Positions 23,976-37,593 of a DNA stretch of 64,000 nt are shown here, piece by piece. The notes beneath the pieces are model-generated. The model was not told the origin of the DNA, did not search any database, and saw nothing but the letters and a program-made list of their open reading frames with translations. Position 1 is the stretch's first letter. Every line of letters begins with the position of its first letter. The position numbers were made by a program, and so were the translations under genes. Where the stretch lies: assembly GCA_032622095.1 (NCBI GenBank), contig CP136067.1, forward strand, positions 198,734,052 to 198,798,051. Reading direction: 5' to 3'. This DNA is from Siphonodentalium dalli. Taxonomy: Eukaryota > Mollusca > Scaphopoda > Gadilida > Siphonodentaliidae.

Positions 23976-24315
23976 ACATCCCCTGATGTTATGTAAGGGC
24001 ATATATGCCAAACATTGACTGTTTTTGTATAATTGGACAGAGTTCACCTCTAATGTATCCTGTCATTTATTTGGAAAGGGGCGTGGACCTTGACCTGGGA
24101 CTTTTATTTATTTGTTTTTGAATGAAGTTCATCTCACAATTTATGCGAGTGCACCTATCGTCCATATACAAAAATTTCCTCTCTGCATTTTCAAGGGCTT
24201 GAGACCTTCAATTAATCATATTACTAGTAATAGATTAATTGGCTGCATTATAAAATTTTGTTATATTAATATTTCCTTTATGCGTTTTCTTGAGACTAGG
24301 AGGTATATAGTTATT
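23976..24315. other. unassigned, no gene seen
   Basis: No recognised feature. Confidence 0.5.
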
Positions 24316-24619
24316 ATATGATCGGTCGATCGGTTTGCTTCATACCATTATAATACACCATACGCATGCTGGTGAGCTGATACACCATTCTAATATGGTG
24401 TAATATACGATATGCGAGATCGGTCTACTATACACCATTATGATATATGATACATGTGTCTGTCTCTGCCTATGCACAATTATAATATATGATATGCGGT
24501 GTCGGTCTACTATACACCATTATAATATATGATAAGTCTGTCGGTCTACTGTACACCATTATAATATACACTGTACACCATTATAATATACAATATGTGG
24601 GTCGGTCTAATACACATCA
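24316..24619. repeat. ACACCATTATAATATATGAT repeat array, left arm
   Basis: Five or more degenerate ~55-bp units with GGTCTACTATACACCATTAT followed by AATATATGAT. The array stops at ACACATCA (24619), where the Helitron array begins. The arm after that insertion (27530-27665) carries the same repeat inverted. Confidence 0.8.
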
Positions 24620-25698
24620 TCTATTATATATTTTGGAAGATCTGTGTGTGTGTGTGTGTGTGTCTGTCTGTCTGTCAGTAATCGATGGACTCGAAAATGG
24701 CACAGCCGATTTCGATGAAACTTGGTATGTGGGTGTATTTTCGGCCGGGGACGAACATAGGCCTATTGATTTTCAGATCCGAGGTGAACTTTTCACGTGC
24801 CGAGGTCAAATCTGTTTTTACGCCGTTTTGCGCTAATATATTTCAGTTCGGTGCTTACAAATCGATTCGAAACAGCGCGAATAATAACATGCCAGTCATA
24901 ATATTGACACTATGAGAATCTTTCGTGTTTCCTCTTTCCAACGATATATAATATGTATGTATCCGTTTTAGTTATCTGCCTCAATTATTAAGAAGAAGTG
25001 GTACGATCTTCTATCAGGGTAAGAAACAATGCGTAACTTCTATGACGTCGTTAGAGGTCATACAGTTAGATCACGTTAACTCTTACCCGGCCGATGCATT
25101 TGACTGTTTCAGACGTCTTGGCGATATCTCGGGCACCGATGGTAATTTATCTTTACGTTGAAACTTGATAATTAATGAGCGTGTGTATATGAGGCGCGTT
25201 TATATACTTCAGTGGAAATCAAATCGGGTTAAACTGGCGGATTTTTACGGACGAAATTTGATGCATAGGGTATCTCGGTATCCGCTGGGCCGATTTCCCG
25301 GTATCCGCTGGGCCGATTTCCACCATTTTTGGGGTGTTGGTGTTTGACCCCACCTGACCTTGACCTTCAAAATGGTCAATTCAAGGTCAAATCGCCAATT
25401 TTGATGGGATTTCGACGAAATTTAATACGTGGGGTTACTTTTGTCCACTGATTGTTTTGGACGGGTCCAATCGTGACCCCGACCAGACCTTGACCTTCAA
25501 AATGATCAATTCAAGGTCAAATCGGGTAAAACCGGATGGATTTCGACGGGCACGTTTGTCGGGTACTTTTGTCCGGGCATTGTTTTTGGACTGGTCAAAT
25601 CGTGGCCCCACTTGACCTTGAGCTTCAAAATGGACAATTCAAGGTCAAAGCCCGGACGAAGTCGGGTCACCTTCTAGTCTATTATATATTTTGGAAGA

Positions 25699-25729
<31 letters not shown>

Positions 25730-27529
25730 CTGTCTGTCAGTAATCGATGGACTCGAAAATGGCACAGCCGATTTCGATGAAACTTGGTATGTGGGTGTAT
25801 TTTCGGCCGGGGACGAACATAGGCCTATTGATTTTCAGATCCGAGGTGAACTTTTCACGTGCCGAGGTCAAATCTGTTTTTACGCCGTTTTGCGCTAATA
25901 TATTTCAGTTCGGTGCTTACAAATCGATTCGAAACAGCGCGAATAATAACATGCCAGTCATAATATTGACACTATGAGAATCTTTCGTGTTTCCTCTTTC
26001 CAACGATATATAATATGTATGTATCCGTTTTAGTTATCTGCCTCAATTATTAAGAAGAAGTGGTACGATCTTCTATCAGGGTAAGAAACAATGCGTAACT
26101 TCTATGACGTCGTTAGAGGTCATACAGTTAGATCACGTTAACTCTTACCCGGCCGATGCATTTGACTGTTTCAGACGTCTTGGCGATATCTCGGGCACCG
26201 ATGGTAATTTATCTTTACGTTGAAACTTGATAATTAATGAGCGTGTGTATATGAGGCGCGTTTATATACTTCATTGGAAATCAAATCGGGTTAAACTGGC
26301 GGATTTTTACGGACGAAATTTGATGCATAGGGTATCTCGGTATCCGCTGGGCCGATTTCCCGGTATCCGCTGGGCCGATTTCCACCATTTTTGGGGTGTT
26401 GGTGTTTGACCCCACCTGACCTTGACCTTCAAAATGATCAATTCAAGGTCAAATCGGGTAAAACCGGATGGATTTCGACGGGCACGTTTGTCGGGTACTT
26501 TTGTCCGGGCATTGTTTTTGGACTGGTCAAATCGTGGCCCCACTTGACCTTGAGCTTCAAAATGGACAATTCAAGGTCAAAGCCCGGACGAAGTCGGGTC
26601 ACCTTCTAGTCTATTATATATTTTGGAAGATCTGATTGTTTGTTTGTTTGTGTGTTTGTTTGTGTGTAATCGATGGACTCGAAAATGGCCCAGCCGATTT
26701 CGATGAAACTTGGTATGTGGGGGTATTTTCGGGTCAGGACTAACATAGGCCTATTAATTTGTCCGTGCGAGGTCAACTTTTCACGTGCCGAGGTCAAATC
26801 TGTTTTTACGCCGTTTTGCGCTAATATATTTCAGTTCGGTGCTTACAAATCGATTCGAAACAGCGCGAATAATAACATGCCAGTCATAATAATGACACTA
26901 TGAGAATATTTCGTGTTTCCTCTTTCCAACGATATATAATATGTATGTATCCGTTTTAGTTATCTGCCTCAATTATTAAGAAGAAGTGGTACGATCTTCT
27001 ATCAGGGTAAAAACAATGCGTAACTTCTATGACGTCGTTAGAGGTCATAAAGTTAGATCACGTTAACTCTTAACCTGCCGATGCATTTGACTGTTTCAGA
27101 CGTCTTGGCGATATCTCGGGCACCGATGGTAATTTATCTTTACGTTGAAACTTGATAATTAATGAGCGTGTGTATATGAGGCGCGTTTATATACTTCAGT
27201 GGAAATCAAATCGGGTTAAACTGGCGGATTTTTACGGACGAAATTTGATGCATAGGGTATCTCGGTATCCGCTGGGCCGATTTCCCGGTATCCGCTGGGC
27301 CGATTTCCACCATTTTTGGGGTGTTGGTGTTTGACCCCACCTGACCTTCAAAATGGTCAATTCAAGGTCAAATCGGGTAAAACCGGATGGATTTCGACGG
27401 GTACTTTTGTCGGGTACTTTTGTTCGGGCACTGTGTTTTGGACGGGTCAAATCGTGACCCCACTTGACCTTGGCCTTCAAAATAGACAATTCAAGGTCAA
27501 AGCCCGGACGAAGTCGGGTCACCTTCTAG
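24620..27529 (+). mobile_element. head-to-tail array of 3 non-autonomous Helitrons
   Basis: Units 24620-25677 (1,058 bp), 25678-26609 (932) and 26610-27529 (920). Each starts TCTATTATATATTTTGG, has a (TG)n/(CTGT)n or TTTG tract, then CGATGGACTCGAAAATGGC, a core, and ends with the hairpin CCCGGACGAAGTCGGG plus TCACCTTCTAG. The array is preceded by A (24619) and followed by T (27530), the A^T target of canonical Helitrons. The 126-bp difference between units 1 and 2 is one extra copy of a core repeat containing TTGACCTTCAAAATGRxCAA. No Rep/helicase is encoded, so an autonomous partner elsewhere would be needed. Recurrent ORFs here are products of the DNA repeat. Confidence 0.88.
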
Positions 27530-27665
27530 TTATAATATATATTACAAATTATAGTAGACTGACATGCATATAGTATATTATAGTGATGTAGAGTAGACCG
27601 ACACAAGTGTTGTATATTATGATGGTGAATAGTAGACTGACATGTGCACCGTACCACTATAATCA
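27530..27665. repeat. TATTATAGTGGTGTA repeat array, right (inverted) arm
   Basis: Repeats TAGTAGACTGACATG and TATATTATAGTGATGTAGAG, the reverse complement of the motif at 24316-24619. With the Helitron array removed, the two arms form one inverted-repeat foldback. Confidence 0.7.
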
Positions 27666-30469
27666 AAGTAACTGACTTGAAAAATGGAGTGCTAACCCGG
27701 TAATGACGACAGTATTACCGGTTGTATACAGTATCAACAGAGGTATCAAAATAACCACAGTAGTGGAGTTATGGTACCGTTCGCTTATGAAACCGCAGTT
27801 TATTAGGGATCGTCACACCGGCAAAAATTTAAAGAAATCAATATGTCCATGCGGATCTAGCTAAAGATATGGTAAGCATTGCGGTGGATTTCACTGTTAA
27901 GATAGTCACATCCATTAAACCACCATTAACAGAAATAATTTATTTTTGACAAATTTTGTTCTTATGCCAATCTTAAATATCAAGTAAATTGCGGCATGTT
28001 ATTGTCATGTTAATAATTAATCTGTGTTATGTGAACAAACGCCATGTTACGTAAACAAACAGTATGTAAAGAGTATGCAATAAGCAAAACTCAACACTGA
28101 GGAGACCCCCCCCCCCCCCCCATTAATTAAACTTTTGTTAGAAATGCCACCGGGTTGTATACAACATACCGGTATACATGTAGCTATCGATAATCTTCAC
28201 ATCTAAAGATTTCAGTGTTTAATGGGTCACCATGAATCACTCTTCTAAATGAACACCACGATGTTGAGTGTTTTGCATATCGGTCACTATTTATGAGCTA
28301 TATATAAACAAACGCTTGGCTCACAGAAAGTGTTTTGTTGATAATAACACATTCATATGATCATATATCCTATAGGCTATACTATTAGTATATTTTTGAG
28401 GTGATTTTCATAATATGGTAACTTATTTATGAATTATAACCTACATGTATAACGAAGGGCATCCATGCCTTCCAGTTTCCACAGATATATAAGGAGAATC
28501 ACTGCATTTTATTTTCATGCTGGCGAATCCGGATTGCATGCATCGTGGTGCAACAGTGGTACATGCTGTGTTGAAGCGGTAACATTATCAGGGTGTTGGA
28601 GGTCACCGCGGTATAATACTGCAGTATTGCTGGGGTGACACCACGTTAGTGGTTGTCAACTACTTTTAGTATACATGTAGCTGGGCATCATATATATATA
28701 TATCATTCTATTGTGCATAATATACCGGCACACGTATCATATATTATAATGGTGTAAATAAAAACATATTTGTTGCATTGCAGAGTTAACCGTATCTGTA
28801 GATATGTTATGATTCAAATGAATGTTGTTGAGCATATTTTAAGCAATTTAAATGAAATGTTTCTTCACACGATAACTAAAATTTACAATTTTTAGGATTT
28901 TAACCTGCCTCATTTTGATCAGCAATTGTTGTGCACACTGATTGAACGTCTATAATCACTCGATAGGTCAAATTATGCCTTGACCATGCCAGAATCTGGC
29001 TAGAAATTGGACAAACAATATTTTTTTGGTGCTGACAAAATTAACATGGGAATCTCCATAGACAACGGTAAAATTGCGATAAAAACTAAAATAATGCGAA
29101 ATGAAAGTCGTCATTCGCTAGCCTGGTGCAGAATAATATAAGAGTCATGTTCTATAAGATATGTCGTTTTCATTCGATTAATTAGTCTCGTAATTAACGG
29201 ATCAATGACAATCAAAACATTCCACCGCAGACGAATTTCACTGCCGAAAGTTTATAATTGTCAACAACTCACCTTTCACATATAGAATGGGAAAGAAATC
29301 TACAGTCATTAAAGATCCATAATATAAATACTCATATATTCGTAATTAAAACATGAATTACAGACAAAAGGATGAGATTTAACGATGAAATGCAATAGAA
29401 TTTCCCCACTTAATTCAGTTGCACGGAAAACCCCCCTCAAATTCAAGCTGCCTGTGATTCTAAAAATAGAGCAACGTTACGTAGGGGATGCCGATAAAGG
29501 CAGATCGGTGATTGGTCGGAACTTTTGACAAAGATTTGACAAATTTTTGACAATCCGGACAGCGGGTTGGTCGATGCCACAGTGAAGATCGTGGAGAAGG
29601 GAGCGCAAATCTGCACAAAGTGAAAAAAATACGATTACGATGCTGAATATTTATAAGTCGAAAAAGGGGTAACTATTGTAAAACAAAATACTCGGATGGG
29701 TCTCATAATTGCAGGGGAATAGGTTCCGATGGTGGTCAATAAATTATGCCAAGTGTCAAAAACATTGACCAATCAATTGAGTGATACAAGATTTGACAAA
29801 CTTGTGGTGTTTCAAAACAAATTATAAGTTGAAAATGGGGAATAACTCCACTAAAAAGTTGGACGGACCTCATTAGATAGATAATTTATTCGGTAAAGCA
29901 TGTACATATACAATAGGATTTACACAATGCTAGTACAAATTCAATGCACACACAGAATCAGGGCGGTGGTGTGACTTAATGACCGTCTTCCCAACATCGC
30001 CCAGGCACAAAAGATTAACGGCATGTTTGATCTTTGTTCAGCAGCTCTCATCGACACATATGTGTTTGCATAAAAGAGAGGTCATGCGTTTGCTTGTATA
30101 CTTTTATTGTATAATTCATCATCAGCAGAATACAGATTTAACTTTTCGACTGTACGTTAATATATTGTAATACAACGTAATAATATAATAGTAATGTACA
30201 TACAAATATACATAGACTGTGACAAAAGCTATATAAGAGGGATTTATAAGTATAACGTGTGGAGCGATATCTTTTTATGATATAAGATTCGGAAGGGATA
30301 GTGAATTATTTTTTTAGAACACTTTGTTGTTTATTGGTATATCTATCGCAGTGCAGATATGGCAACTATATGTTCCGAGCTTCAACACATTTGACTGAAG
30401 CTGAAGGAATACAAGCTCGGATGAATTCGAAGTTGCTCCCACGGACGAACAGACAAGTCGATCAGTTAC
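27666..30469. other. 2.8 kb mostly unassigned
   Basis: A C-run lies near 28107-28120, and a diverged copy of the ATTATAATGGTGTA motif near 28690-28755. ORFs are short and without motifs. No gene recognised. Confidence 0.5.
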
Positions 30470-30585
30470 GGGGGTATACAGTAATGCCCTAAGTAATCGA
30501 CTCCATAACCACAGCAGAATTATGGGTAACTTTTCAGGATTTAGTCGGAAATATGGCTTGTTGCCATTCATCGGAAAGCTCTCGG
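30470..30585. repeat. dispersed ~115-bp repeat, copy 1
   Basis: Shares AATCGACTCC and ACCACAGCAGAATTATGGGT, then AGTCGGAAATATGGCTTGTT, with 52560-52672 at high identity. The shared block ends at CGGAAAGCTCTC in both. It has no terminal repeats, so it could be a fragment of a SINE or MITE. Confidence 0.75.
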
Positions 30586-30830
30586 AGAAAGCAGTGAAAA
30601 GAGGGTGTGTTTGTTTTTTCTTTCTTCTACCTGTTATAAAGTATCGAATAAGATAGTACTCATTATAGATCGGAATATTTGAAAATGATTATGATATTGT
30701 ATCTTTAACCTTTTAAAATGCCTCAAAACTTTAGTAAATAAACATGTTACTACATATACTTGACTTTAGCGGGGTGTTTTAAACTGTAAATAGTGTATAT
30801 ACGTATGTCCATGTTCCACATATAGAGGAT

Positions 30831-30970
30831 CTACAACGAGTTCCCAGTTTATAGCGGGATTTACAAAACGAGTTCAGTAAATTAGGTCTGGACCGAGCCT
30901 TTGGCGAGGTCCAGACCTAATTTACTAGACGAGTTTTGTAAATTTCGCTATAAACTGGGAACGAGTGGTA
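30831..30970. repeat. 140-bp foldback
   Basis: Arms of about 60 bp: ACGAGTTCCCAGTTTATAGC on the left, GCTATAAACTGGGAACGAGT on the right. The inner arms TAAATTAGGTCTGGACC and its inverse run up to the loop GAGCCTTTGGCGAG. Confidence 0.88.
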
Positions 30971-31607
30971 TATTCTATTTACTACATGATCCAAAACCTC
31001 GACAAAACATACTAAAATCAACGAATGGGGCGCGAAACTAACATCGGCTTCTATAAGTCATGCGATGACGTTTTACGTAACTATGCCCGCGTAAACAAAT
31101 AGTCCCAGATAAATAAAGACCATTTGCCGTATTTAATGGCGTATATTTAATTAAAAAAAATAATAATAATAATTATAGTTTGTTGGAAAAATATTGGAAG
31201 CCATATTATTTTGAGACGTAGCATACGGAATGTAAACAGACGAAAAACCAGAAGTCAAAGTTCACCTGGCACTATTTCCTGTTATTAAACGAACGTTTAC
31301 TATCACAATTTATAGAATGGGTTTATTGAATGGAATAAAGCATTACTTACCTGTTATGCCTGTCACGTCTGGGCGATAAGTGTTGTACTCTATACTTACC
31401 AAATAACCTCATGTATCCTTGGTAGACATCTGTACACAACTATTGCACGCAGGTCCGCTGCGGTAGTTGTGAAAACTTTCCGGAAACATTTGAAACTATA
31501 CTGGTCTTCTGAGATCGATTGTGAACCATTCTTACAATACTTTATTCTTATAAACCACACAACACATTGTGTGCAGATATAACTATAAAGTTCTTTGTGT
31601 GTGAAAG
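30971..31607. other. unassigned, no gene seen
   Basis: AT-rich sequence with no recognised feature. Confidence 0.5.
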
Positions 31608-31970
31608 ATGGGAAGCGTCACAGTTTGTATTCAAACTCATAAAGACGCTACGCAAACATTCGGACACCCGATTCTCTTGGCTATTTCAGGTCACGAGAAA
31701 GCACAACTTGAGAAATTCAAACGAAAATATGTTCAGGAAATCTATTAATGTTCACAAAGCTGTCAATGCTACTACTTCCTATGGAATTCGACGATGGTAT
31801 CGCCCACAATCCTGGCGCATTTCGTTCAGGGCGGAGACAATATTGCGACAATCTATATTCACATGACAGACACGATGATCGAGTCCACGAACGAATGGCC
31901 ACAAAGAAGCCGAGGCACATCGATCGGCTCAGATCATGCGACCAATCTGTTTCACGAATTAGGTAGCTGA
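31608..31970 (+). CDS. weak candidate coding segment, unknown
   Basis: An ATG at 31608 opens 46 codons (MGSVTVCIQTHKDATQTFGH... to TAA 31746). The same frame then stays open for 73 more codons to TGA 31968, containing ILAHFVQGGDNIATIYIHMT. The stretch is more GC-rich than its flanks and has few stops in several frames, which may explain the openness. No family is recognised and no splice sites are convincing. A 140-codon minus-strand frame (31717-32139) overlaps and is equally unsupported. It could be a decayed exon or chance. Confidence 0.2.
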
Positions 31971-32256
31971 AATGACATATGCCGGTCGACATTGTGGTTA
32001 ACGAGCAGTAGTTTACTATATACAGCTGTATCACTGTGTATAACCACGTGATCAGTGTGTGGGTCAGATACTTCCCGGTTCGATTAAAATAAATCCACTT
32101 GGTGTACTTCAATATTTCCAAAATTATCTGAGATTGCAATATTTAATTACTCGATATATACTTATCGAAGAAGTCACCGTTGTTCTCAGAACGAGAGGCG
32201 TTTCTCCGTAAAGGACATTGTTAATTTAGACAATTACGATTATGTATCGACAGATT
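31971..32256. other. unassigned, no gene seen
   Basis: Contains only the tail of the overlapping minus-strand frame noted at 31608-31970. No motif seen. Confidence 0.45.
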
Positions 32257-32415
32257 AGTAACACGAACACCACATTATCACAATTGTTAATACAGTTTTT
32301 GGGATAATTAGTAACATGGACACCACATTCTCACAATTGTTAATACAGTTTTTGGGATAATTAGTAACATGGACACCACATTCTCACAATTGTTACTACA
32401 ATGTTGGGATAATTC
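32257..32415. repeat. 53-bp tandem repeat, 3 copies
   Basis: Units TAGTAACATGGACACCACAT followed by TCTCACAATTGTTAATACAG and TTTTTGGGATAAT. The third is degenerate at its end (ACTACAATGTTGGGATAATT). Confidence 0.9.
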
Positions 32416-33485
32416 GCACGTCTTGGGTCTGAACATGATTTGCGGTCGATGGTCTAGTATATTTTCTGATTATGTGGCGAAATTTTACATGCTTTGTAAA
32501 AATGGTTCCGAAAATATATATTTGATCAGCGGCGGTGTTATTGTTTGTGTATGGGTTAAAGTAAGCTGGTGTACGTATCAGAGTAAATGTTTCGCGATTA
32601 GTGTGAGCGGGTTAGTGCAAATAATGTAGCTGCAAAATTATCGTCTACGGATTTTCAACAACAAGCGAAAATAATGAGGTTCGGGGCAAGTGTAATTTTC
32701 CAATGCACACTTGAGAATGCATTATACAGAAAATTCACTCAATGAACATACATTATTTCAGATTGAATTCCCAAACTGGTGGTTTATAGTGATAATTGAA
32801 TGAATGAGCTTTTGCAACATGAATACGTTATGGATCGCGTTAAATTGGCAGAGAAGTTGTTTTTGAAATCATATTTTTTAAGAGGCGGGCTTTTATAAAT
32901 AGAGACACCAAAGTGAGTTTTCTTAAAACTTTACAGAAGTTGAACATCTCTATGTCTAATTTCACATTGATGTCCCTGTAATCGTTCATGTTTTAACAAA
33001 AACTAACTCCATGTAATAAACACCAAAATTATGGTAGCCTGCTGGTGTGGTGCATAACACATGTGTTTGGTTATGATTCATCTTTCACAAATGTGCCTGG
33101 CGGTTATGTGACCTTAGGTGGTGACTTGTTTGTCACCTTGTGATATCATGAGGTCGTTAAAATTGTGAAAGTGTTATGTTAGGTGCAGCTAGCTAAGACC
33201 AACATTATTAATATAATTATCAATAAATATAAATTAGTATAAATAACGGCGTGGCGATTGGGTTTGGGGTGTTACCCTCATCAAATGGTATAGTATTAGG
33301 TGATTAAATATGTTCTGATAGCATTCCCACACCAATAATTAGTTTTGTTGTGGTGCTTGTTGACTAAGAGACGAATATTTCAAATCAAATTTAAAATTTG
33401 AATTGACACCAATTCGACTGACCAATTCGACACCAAACTCTGTGACAGACTGTTCGGATGATCATATAATGTGTATGTATATGTG
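32416..33485. other. unassigned, no gene seen
   Basis: No ORF with motifs and no repeat recognised. Confidence 0.5.
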
Positions 33486-33536
33486 TGTGATTGATTGATT
33501 GCTTGATGGATTGATTGATTGATTGATTGATTGAAG
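33486..33536. repeat. (GATT)n microsatellite
   Basis: About ten GATT units with two interruptions (GCTT, GATG). Confidence 0.9.
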
Positions 33537-33771
33537 GTTTTTGTCGTTTTAGCCGCCAGGACGGAATCAGAAAAAAGGAGCGAAGCTACTGTGAGACTTT
33601 TAAGAAACGGAGATAGTAATTAAAACAATACAGTAGGGCTTCACGATTTTTCGGTATTTAGTCATACCGCGGTTTTATTTTTAATACCGTGTAGTCGGTA
33701 TTGGATTACTTGACTAGTCGGTATATCGCCGCAAACTATATGTTATTCTTTTAGTCGTTTTTACGTATTGT

Positions 33772-34410
33772 TCATGTTAACTGACCATTGGAGCAATGAA
33801 ATATGCCATTCATGGAGTCAGAAACCCTTCTGATCCCTCAAAAATTCGATTTTACAGAAAGCGGTATAAAATTTTACCAAAACTCACCATTGTGATTTCT
33901 AGTCACATTTCATCAAGAAATGGACAGAACTGTGCAATTTTAGTGAAACATTCCATTTCTTATGCATATTCCAACTCAATAGTACCAAAATTGTCACTTT
34001 GGCTCAAAATGGCTGCAAAACTGATGGCCAAAATGGCAGCCGGAAGTGTAAAATTTGATTTGTTTTTCTAATATCTTTAAGATCAGTTTATGCTGTTTGG
34101 TACTGGTGGAGAATTGTGACTTTATCTTGTATTTTTCATGTTAACTGACCATTGGATCAATGAAATGTACCATTCATGGAGTAAGAAACCCTTCTGATCC
34201 CTCAAAAATTCGATTTTACAGAAAGCTGTATAAAATTTTACCAAAATCACCATTGTGATTTCTAGTCATATTTCATCAAGATATGAGCAGAACTGGGCAC
34301 TTTTAGTGAAACATTCCATTTCTTATGCATATTCCAACTCATTAGTAACAAAATTGTCACTTTGCCTCAAAATGGCTGCAAAAATATGGCGGCCAAAATG
34401 TGGAAAATTG
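33772..34410. repeat. ~366-bp tandem duplication, 2 copies
   Basis: Copy 1 begins near 33772 and copy 2 near 34138, both with TGTTAACTGACCATTGGAKC, then TCAAAAATTCGATTTTACAG and ATTTCTTATGCATATTCCAA. The second copy is shorter at its 3' end. Both contain AAAATGGCxGC words. The frame at 33796-34071 is not conserved in copy 2, so coding is unlikely. Confidence 0.85.
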
Positions 34411-34696
34411 TAAATATTGGCACATGCTGCATGCCATGCAACCACGTACATTGGTGCAGATCTGTGTGAGGTCACGTGTCGCGGATTACTGTGATCACAA
34501 CATGATTACTGATAGTGAACTCGCGCTCATCAGTACTCTGGTAATTGACAATCGCCTATGAGTCGTGTCAGTTTATGCCAGGCAAAAAAAAATGAATCAA
34601 CTATCATAATGCAATCCAAAGCAATTTTATCTGTGTCACGTCAGATCGAAGTACGTCCACAAGTTCTCCCGCCTCGCGCGTCTTGGTGTTATTATG
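34411..34696. other. unassigned
   Basis: No feature recognised. Confidence 0.45.
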
Positions 34697-34800
34697 GAGG
34701 AATTGCCCACTGGAATCACTCTGGAATCTAAAGAGCAGGAGTTATAGTTCTATAACCACTGCTCTTTAGATTACAGAGTGATTCCCGTGGGCAATTCCTC
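34697..34800. repeat. 104-bp foldback
   Basis: The arms GAGGAATTGCCCAC and TGGAATCACTCTGGAATCTA, then AAGAGCA, pair with the inverse (TGCTCTTTAGATTACAGAGT...). The loop GTTATAGTTCTATAAC is itself palindromic. Confidence 0.88.
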
Positions 34801-35117
34801 TACGAGAGTCGATACCGCCCTGTCAGTCCACATTGTTATGGGAAAAATAATCGGCAGACACTAAGTAAACATGCGTGCGGTGCGGAAAATAACATAAATG
34901 TCTTCATTCATAGATAAATTATTTGTTTCGATTTTATCGCATGTATATATTTATAGTTTATTCTTACACTAGTTGATAATGGTTCGAAGAAAGAATGAAA
35001 GTCGCATGATAACAAATCACATAAGAATACACAATAAACAACTGTGTACACAAATAGAGATCACCCAGATCGCTTTAGAATGGAGATTCCACGATTATTT
35101 AGGATTGCAGGTGATCA

Positions 35118-35649
35118 TCTCATATATATTTTGAAGACCTCTGTTTGTTTGTTTGTCTGTCTGTCTGTCTGTCTGTCATTTATACAAATCTACGATTCTC
35201 GACCGATCGGGACGAAACTTTGTACGTGTGTGTAGTTTGACCGGGCGGTGAACGTTGTCGTATTGGCGAGCCCGTGCGGCGCCCGCTTCGCGCATGCGCA
35301 GACGAGATCTCGGAAACGGGTGGAGCTATCGACTTGAAATTTGCTATGTGAATGTATCTTGCCCCGGATACGAATTTTATCGGGTCGCCGAGCCCGTGCG
35401 ACGCCAGCTTCGCGCATGCGCAGACGAGATCTCGGAAACGGGTTGAGCTATCGACTTGAAATTTGCTATGTGAATGTATCTTGCCCCGGATACGAATTTT
35501 ATCGGGTCGCCGAGCCCGTGCGACGCCAGCTTCGCGCATGCGCAGACCAGATATCGGAAACGGGTAGAGCTATCGACTTGAAATTTGGTTTTTGAATAGC
35601 CCGGACAACGTCGGGCTCATCGGCTAGTCTCATATATATTTTGAAGACC

Positions 35650-35683
<34 letters not shown>

Positions 35684-36155
35684 CTTAATACAAATCTACG
35701 ATTCTCGACCGATCGGGACGAAACTTGGTACGTGTGTGTAGTTTGACCAGGCGGTGGTCGTTGTCGTATTGGCGAGCCCGTGCGACGCCCATGCAGCGCA
35801 TGCGCAGACGAGATTTCGGAAACGGGTGGAGCTATCGACTTGAAATTTGCTATGTGAATGTATCTTGCCCCGGATACGAATTTTATCGGGTCGCCGAGCC
35901 CGTGCGACGCCAGCTTCGCGCATGCGCAGACGAGATCTCGGAAACGGGTGGAGCTATCGACTTGAAATTTGATATGTGAATGTATCTTGCCCCGGATACG
36001 AATTTTATCGGGTCGCCGAGCCCGTGCGACGCCAGCTTCGCGCATGCGCAGACCAGATATCGGAAACGGGTAGAGCTATCGACTTGAAATTTGGTTTTTG
36101 AATAGCCCGGACAACGTCGGGCTCATCGGCTAGTCTCATATATATTTTGAAGACC

Positions 36156-36189
<34 letters not shown>

Positions 36190-36671
36190 CTTAATACAAA
36201 TCTACGATTCTCGACCGATCGGGACGAAACTTGGTACGTGTGTGTAGTTTGACCAGGCGGTGGTCGTTGTCGTATTGGCGAGCCCGTGCGACGCCCATGC
36301 AGCGCATGCGCAGACGAGATCTCGGAAACGGGTCGAGCTATCGACTTGAAATTTGCTATGTGAATGTATCTTGCCCCGGATACGAATTTTATCGGGTCGC
36401 CGAGCCCGTGCGACGCCAGCTTCGCGCATGCGCAGACGAGATCTCGGAAACTGGTGGAGCTATCGACTTGAAATTTGGTATGTGAATGTATCTTGCCCCG
36501 TATACGAATTTTATCTGGTCGCCGAGCCCGTGCGACGCCAACTTCGCGCATGCGCAGACCAGATCTCGGAAACGGGTGGAGCTATCGACTTGAAATTTGG
36601 TTTTTGAATAGCCCGGACAACGTCGGGCTCATCGGCTAGTCTCGTATATATTTTGAAGACCTCTGTTTGTT

Positions 36672-36703
<32 letters not shown>

Positions 36704-37053
36704 ATTTATACAAATCTACGATTCTCGACCGATCGGGACGAAACTTTGTACGTGTGTGTAGTTTGACCAGGCGGTGAACATTGTCGTATTGGCGAGCCCG
36801 TGCGGCGCCCGCTTCGCGCATGCGCAGACGAGATCTCGGAAACGGGTGGAGCTATCGACTTGAAATTTGCTATGTGAATGTATCTTGCCCCGGATACGAA
36901 TTTTATCGGGTCGCCGAGCCCGTGCGACGCCAGCTTCGCGCATGCGCAGACCAGATATCGGAAACGGGTAGAGCTATCGACTTGAAATTTGGTTTTTGAA
37001 TAGCCCGGACAACGTCGGGCTCATCGGCTAGTCTCATATATATTTTGAAGACC

Positions 37054-37087
<34 letters not shown>

Positions 37088-37559
37088 CTTAATACAAATC
37101 TACGATTCTCGACCGATCGGGACGAAACTTGGTTCGTGTGTGTAGTTTGACCAGGCGGTGGTCGTTGTCGTATTGGCGAGCCCGTGCGACGCCCATGCAG
37201 CGCATGCGCAGACGAGATCTCGGAAACGGGTGGAGCTATCGACTTGAAATTTGCTATGTGAATGTAGCTTGCTTCGGGTACACATTGTATCGGGTCGCCG
37301 AGCCCGTGCGACGCCAGCTTCGCGCATGCGCAGACGAGATCTCGGAAACTGGTGGAGCTATCGACTTGAAATTTGGTATGTGAATGTATCTTGCCCCGTA
37401 TACGAATTTTATCGGGTCGCCGAGCCCGTGCGACGCCAACTTCGCGCATGCGCAGACCAGATCTCGGAAACGGGTGGAGCTATCGACTTGAAATTTGGTT
37501 TTTGAATAGCCCGGACAACGTCGGGCTCATCGGCTAGTCTCTTATATATTTTGAAACAA

Positions 37560-37593
<34 letters not shown>

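Noticed and set aside
24489-27573. Recurrent 60-120-codon ORFs
   Set aside because: By-products of the three tandem Helitron units. No Rep or helicase motifs.
31717-32139. 140-codon minus-strand ORF as a gene
   Set aside because: Overlaps open plus-strand frames in a GC-richer patch and has no motif.
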